Source of the DNA: Owenia fusiformis
Lineage: Eukaryota > Annelida > Polychaeta > Sabellida > Oweniidae
DNA: 64,000 nt
Direction of reading: 5' to 3'
NCBI GenBank assembly: GCA_903813345.2
Contig: CAIIXF020000007.1
Coordinates: 17,843,564-17,907,563, forward strand
This document shows, one piece after another, positions 59,373-64,000 of this stretch. The stretch's first letter is position 1. Each line of letters begins with the position of its first letter. The notes under the pieces were generated by a model. It searched no databases. It saw nothing but the letters and a program-made list of their open reading frames with translations, and was not told the DNA's origin. Made by a program: the position numbers and the translations under genes.

Positions 59373-60320
59373 TCAAGGCTTTGTGGTAGTCTCTAATGTG
59401 TTTGATGGGACCGACATTGCAGTGCCACTTTCTTCAGGGGCAATTGAAGATTTCTTGCAACATAGCCGTAAGAAGGCGCGTCTGTATTGTCCTTGACCCA
59501 TGCCGTAAATTATTGGATTTAAAGCTGCGTTGCTGAACGCAAATGTTATGCTAAACGTCCATAACTCCATCGGAGTTTCAATCTGAAAATAGGCGAGAGT
59601 TATCTGCACCAAAAGTGTTATCCATGATATAACAAAGTATAGAGCAACAAAAGATAGAAACAACGTTATCCTCTTTTCTTTGCTGAACTTTGTTTTCTTC
59701 CCCGATGTGACAACTGCATCAATGGCAGCTATCTTTGCTGATTGAATTTGTGCCACACGCATTATTTTAAAATTCATTCCCGCTGTGATGGTACAGATGA
59801 CCATGATTCCTATAAACGAAGGGATTCCTATTTCTGGAGGCGTAGAACTCTGGTAGCCAAAACACCACATAATATCCGGCGATCTCCCATTCACCCAGGA
59901 AAGAGGTGTCGGAAGTGCCAACAAAAAAGAGGCCACATACATCACTCCAATAACAATCAAAACAACATTTCTTGTGACGTGCTTCTGATATGAAAATGGG
60001 TATACTATAGCCCAGAAACGTTCACACGTGATAGCAAGAACGCTGAATAACGACGCCCAGAGTATGAACATGATAACAGAATATGTGAGTATGCATTGGA
60101 TCCAGTTTCCCTCTGTCCATTCGGGAACCACAATGGCTATGATATCCAACGGTAATGACACAAGTCCAGTTAACATATCTGCCACTGCGATGTTCGCCAC
60201 GAGGTAGTTCGTATTGTTTCTCAGCCGCCGTGTTGCAAGTATAACAAAGACTAGAATTGCGTTGCAGATCACTGAAAGGACTGATATGACGGCCTCGGCA
60301 ACTATAAGGTAATCAGTCAT
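59373..60320 (-). CDS. Class A (rhodopsin-like) GPCR, adenosine-receptor-like orphan
   Basis: An intronless ORF of 315 residues has seven hydrophobic helices. Family marks are N1.50 in ICNAILVF, NYLVANIAVADML in helix 2 (D2.50), Cys in WIQCILTY before helix 3, CERFWAIVYP replacing DRY, a Cys in extracellular loop 2 (IMWCFGY), KEKRITLFLSF at helix 6, and NPIIYG in helix 7, followed by a helix 8 with a Cys pair for palmitoylation (LRLCCKK). The very short N-terminus (about 7 residues, no glycosylation site) and helix 2-3 sequence resemble adenosine receptors. The CWxP toggle motif of helix 6 is missing (LYFVISW instead) and DRY is ERF, so this is more likely a diverged orphan group. A Ser/Thr-rich tail could be phosphorylated. 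Confidence 0.88.
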   Translation of the reverse strand: MTDYLIVAEAVISVLSVICNAILVFVILATRRLRNNTNYLVANIAVADMLTGLVSLPLDIIAIVVPEWTEGNWIQCILTYSVIMFILWASLFSVLAITCERFWAIVYPFSYQKHVTRNVVLIVIGVMYVASFLLALPTPLSWVNGRSPDIMWCFGYQSSTPPEIGIPSFIGIMVICTITAGMNFKIMRVAQIQSAKIAAIDAVVTSGKKTKFSKEKRITLFLSFVALYFVISWITLLVQITLAYFQIETPMELWTFSITFAFSNAALNPIIYGMGQGQYRRAFLRLCCKKSSIAPEESGTAMSVPSNTLETTTKP

Positions 60321-61170
60321 CGTTGTTATTTTGAAAATGCCTTCTTAAACAGAAAAAGAGCAAGATCTGACACAACTGCCGGATTGTTCATAAATTTCTG
60401 AGGTCCTGTAATATTTTTATAGCACGGAAGCGACAACCCAAGGGTGTCTATTCACGATTTTCTTTGGACACGAAATTGTTTGAAGGGGCCGGATGTGTTG
60501 TGCTGTCTTATATAGTCGACGGTTTTATTTTCGATATCTAGACTCCAGATCCTCGTGTGCCATCAAATCAATTAAAATGTCATTGCTCCAATGGATTCCT
60601 TTCAGATGTTCAATGAATTGAACCAAATACAAATCATCTCATTGATCCTTTCTCCCAAAAAATGTTCATGTAAATTCATTGTTGGGTAGATAAATAAGAT
60701 CATCTCCATTTCTGTCTCAAGTTGACCCAATTTAGATCGATCTTTTATGTCACGGTGCACTATTACTAGATATGATTTCAAATACATTGCTTAAATCAAA
60801 TAGATGATACCTTTACTAGTAAATACACCACTAACTAAACATCGTTTGATCATCTCCACAGTAGTCTTTTAATAACGATTCCTAAATCAATGTATATATC
60901 AACCCATCACGTCTTACTATTTGTAAACTGTCATAAACTTTTATTTTCTCTATTTATATGCTCTTGTTCTACGTCTCTCGGGTAACAGCTGTCCATTTAA
61001 TAAACGTTATGACTAATACTTGACTGAACGTTGTTGAACCATTCCCTTGCTTACACCGTGCCTTATAGGCACCCATCAATGTTCTTATGCCCTCATGCAA
61101 ATTATCTATTAATATTCTTCTAAGAAAGACAAAGCAAATTCGTTTCTATTTGTTATCATTTGAGAAATAA
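60321..61170. other. GPCR 5' flank
   Basis: This lies between the GPCR start codon and the 3' end of the homeobox gene, both on the minus strand. It should hold the GPCR promoter and the homeobox 3' untranslated region. No further exon or element is seen. Confidence 0.4.
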
Positions 61171-62088
61171 TTAAATCATGATTTTTCTCTCCGTTGGGAT
61201 CTCATTAGTTTGTCCCTCTCTATCAACAGGGATTATATCATCAGATGTCGTGTCTGCAGCTTCTTCTTTGAGGTCACAATGCGTAATGATATTTGACGAC
61301 GCACTGCTGTAAATGCACGTAGAAGGTAGTGCCCCTACACTAGGAATGAAATTATGGGGCCAATCCTGACTGAAAGTATTGTGTAGGTATCTGGTCGGCA
61401 AATTCATTGCAGATTTTGTATTGCTCATCTTTGTGGAAGATAACACCGAATCTTGAAATATATAGTAGGCGTTTGATTAATGTTACTACGTACCGAGCAC
61501 TGATATATGATAAAAGGGAAAATCATAATTGCGTCCAGTTATTGTTATTTTATCGAATATTCGAGTATTCAGTTCAAGAAAACCAATATTCTATACTTAT
61601 ATTAACCAGGCCAACTTTTAAAACGATTTAGGATAAATGTGAAGTAGCAGTCTGAACAACCTAAGCTTTTCAGAAAAAGGGGATAGAGCATTTTGAAATA
61701 TAACGGTTGTCATTTTGTCTATATATGCTATTTTTATCAGATTTGGAATCATTGTAGGGCAATATTCGTCCTCTTTTTTATGAAATTATTTATCGATTGC
61801 TCGATCTCTCCACTCCATGAATTAAATATATACTGTAACTCTTGAGGATTTCATTTGATATTAGAATTGCGTGGAATCCAGACGCTATGTAAATACCTGT
61901 CTTGAATACGATAAAGCAAAATAACAGAGTTGTATACTTCAGATAAAACATATTAGCAGGAAATAATGCTTCTAAACATTAACATTAAAATTGACTCCAA
62001 TCGTACCTCTTGAGATTGCACCCTTGCACCCCTGTAAGTATTGCTTCTGTAACTTCCTCCACTTAGCGCGTCTATTCTGGAACCAAAC
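61171..62088 (-). CDS. Paired-like homeobox transcription factor, last two exons (partial)
   Basis: Exon 62088-62007 begins in phase 0 after a CTCTAG acceptor with VWFQNRRAKWRKLQKQYLQG, the recognition-helix end of a homeodomain. Exon 61451-61171 follows in phase (donor AGAG|GTACG, Asp codon across the junction) and ends with a stop codon, giving 120 residues in total. Residue 50 of the homeodomain is Gln, and an intron just before VWFQNRR is typical of paired-class genes, so a Q50 paired-like factor is the best call; the subfamily cannot be set. The tail has TRYLHN and several acidic and Ser/Thr-rich stretches but no clear OAR motif. The first part of the homeodomain and the start lie beyond 62.1 kb, and I did not find them before the window end. 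Confidence 0.85.
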
Positions 62089-62640
62089 CTAGAGACAAAA
62101 GCAGGTGCACGAATTACAACACATAAGTATCCCCCGAGGCTTCATGACATTTCTGAGAAAGCTAATAGGTACACCTCAGCGGTGAATTATGTAACGTAGC
62201 ATGTCATATTTCGAATCTTCGATTGCAGTGACAAACACCGATCTAAATAATTTTTTGTGAATTATAAGTTTGTTATAAACCCAAATAAATTCCTTATTTC
62301 GATCCATCACTGCAAAAAAACAAAAGATTTCTCAGAAATGATAGGATGTGTAATATCCAATTGCTTCTATAATACATATGAAATGTGAAATAATATTATG
62401 GAAAATGAAAAAGTTTAATGGTGGATCTTCTCTTAAAATTAGTCGCGGGGTTTAACATGGCACGCAAATATGATGTGCTCATTTTGATTAGTATTCCGAT
62501 CTTAGTTGTAGAAATTAATTTTCACAAAATGACTGCGTTGGTTTTGTGCAAATCACATACTCATATTACTTATATTAGCCTACTATTCCTAGAATCGATA
62601 AGAATAGATAATCTATGTCCTTTGTAGTATCATATTAATA
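62089..62640. other. Homeobox intron, no feature
   Basis: AT-rich sequence that should be intronic to the homeobox gene on the minus strand. The plus-strand frame at 62418-62627 has no coding signs. Confidence 0.4.
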
Positions 62641-62659
62641 CAATACAAGAATATAAAAG

Positions 62660-64000
62660 TGTACATGTCCCCACCAATGGGCAATTCTATATAATTTTTT
62701 TCATCCTGAATGCCAAACACTAATCAGTTGAAGAAAACTTTTTAGAAAAAATCAAAATGGCCAAAAATCCCAAAAGGCAGTCATTTTGAAATTTTCATAC
62801 AAAGAATCATTCCTGAAAATTTGAAATCCATCCGTCAAACAGTTGGCCAGGAAACCTGGAAATGCGTAGACAAGACTTTACAGACAACATTTTAGGACAG
62901 AAAATCCAAAATGGTCATCTAACATTTACCAAGAATGTTGGAAAATTAATCAGTTCTGGATTTTGAGATAAAGAATCATCCCTGAAAATTTGAACTTGAT
63001 CCGGAAAACCATTTGCTTCAAAACATGTAGACCAACAAGACTTTATACAGACAAGATTTTTGGACGGAAAATCCAAAATGGCCACCTTAGCATTTAACCA
63101 GAATGACCAAAACCTAGTCAGTTCCAGAATCTCTCAAACTAAGAATCATCCCTCAAAATTTAGGAGAGAAAATCCAAAAGAGCCACCTTGACATTTACCC
63201 AAATGCCCAAAACCTTATCAGTTCGAAATTATTTTTAAAGCTAAATAAATTAGTACCGTGGGTACTGGGCTCACATGGTGACAGAAAAAACGGATATACT
63301 TTTTTGTTGATTTTTTGTAAGAAAAATATTTCAAGCCACTTGCCACTATTTTGGACTGACTGAGAGACAGATGGACAAATCGCTGTTAAGTAAAATGGCT
63401 GAAAAAAAAACGAAAAACATTTTTTGCCAATTATTTGTAACAAAATTATTTCATACAACTACTCTTTACAGTGACATGGCTTTTTGCAATGCAGACATCT
63501 GAAATTATTTGTAAAGCTAGGAAATGGGCCAAAATTGAATTTCGCGAGACAAAAATGGCGACCATTTTGAAATCAGGCAAGCTTTTGAACCAGGAGTCAT
63601 AGAGGAGTTTTTCTATTGATGTTGAACAAAAATAGCTTGAAACTGGAATCCTATCGACAGAGGTTTGAAGCAAATGGTCCAAAAGAGGATTTCGCGAGAC
63701 AGATGGACAAATCAATGTTAACTAAAATGGCTGAAAATAAAACAAGGCACAGGAAGTGAACGAGATCACACCATCAAATAGGCAGACACTATATGCACCA
63801 GGAAAACTGTTCTCCTATTATGTTTACAAATTTCAAGAACAAGAAAACAAGATGGCCGCCCAAAAGTTAATCAGCTCTAGTACTTGATATCCTCTATCAT
63901 TTGTGTAAATTTGAAGGAAATCCAATGAGCGGTTTTCCTGAAATGGTGATGACAAGATTTTTCGAAAAACCTTCAAAATGGCCGCCAGAAAACAAGATGG
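62660..64000. repeat. Tandem repeat region with AAAATGGCC words
   Basis: From 62740 to 63240 about three degenerate units of roughly 180 bases repeat GAAAATCCAAAATGGCCACC, ATTTACCxxAATG, ATCAGTTC and AAGAATCATCCCT. From 63300 to the window end similar words continue (CGCGAGACAxAxATGG, CAAGATGGCCGCC). It resembles the 45 kb family in style but has a different unit. The region is cut by the window end. Confidence 0.6.

Overview
The window is nuclear DNA of a non-arthropod invertebrate animal, probably marine. It is AT-rich, its genes have GT-AG introns, and it holds many transposable elements. Typical animal genes are present: a ciliary CFAP221, a SEC22A/C, a peroxisomal-type HIU hydrolase, an adenosine-like GPCR, a paired-like homeobox and two gustatory-receptor-like chemoreceptors. 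I cannot fix the phylum from sequence alone; lophotrochozoan or ambulacrarian are both plausible. All exon joins were read by eye from splice consensus, phase continuity and family similarity.

Layout. 1.37-1.82 kb (-): first exon of a secreted thrombospondin-type-1 protein. 3.75-12.63 kb (+): a single exon encoding a giant (about 2,960 residue) secreted, acidic, Asn/Asp-rich protein made of three tandem-repeat systems; it ends at a strong splice donor. 14.3-17.0 kb (+): HIU hydrolase (transthyretin family), whose first recognisable exon has been tandemly copied at least six times upstream, each copy keeping a splice acceptor. 17.7-19.1 kb (-): a four-exon, 223-residue single-pass membrane protein with a Cys-rich juxtamembrane stretch that I do not recognise. 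20.2-32.9 kb (-): a complete 20-exon CFAP221 (PCDP1). 35.4-38.8 kb (+): a complete six-exon SEC22A/C, head to head with CFAP221; a 1.8 kb element with two 465 bp copies that look identical sits in the intergenic gap. 40.2-40.6 kb (-): an orphan ORF. 41.3-43.0 and 46.7-49.75 kb (+): two paralogous three-exon receptors of the insect gustatory receptor superfamily, with the C-terminal TYFIL-VQF signature. The second carries a 1.06 kb mariner element in its intron and runs directly into a 1.4 kb minisatellite derived from its own last exon. 53.3-55.3 kb (-): a dead, 5'-truncated non-LTR retrotransposon. 59.4-60.3 kb (-): an intronless class A GPCR. 61.2-62.1 kb (-): the last two exons of a paired-like homeobox gene whose 5' part lies beyond the window.

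The most unusual region is 3.7-17 kb: a giant repeat protein with no recognised family, followed in the same orientation by an enzyme gene with an array of copied 5' exon pieces. The end of the giant exon is phase-compatible with the HIU hydrolase exon, so a fusion or shared transcript is possible but unproven. Much of the rest is mobile DNA: at least five TIR or fold-back elements, a dispersed repeat family present in five copies (one split by the retrotransposon), and ATGGCCGCC-type tandem repeats at 45 kb and 63-64 kb.
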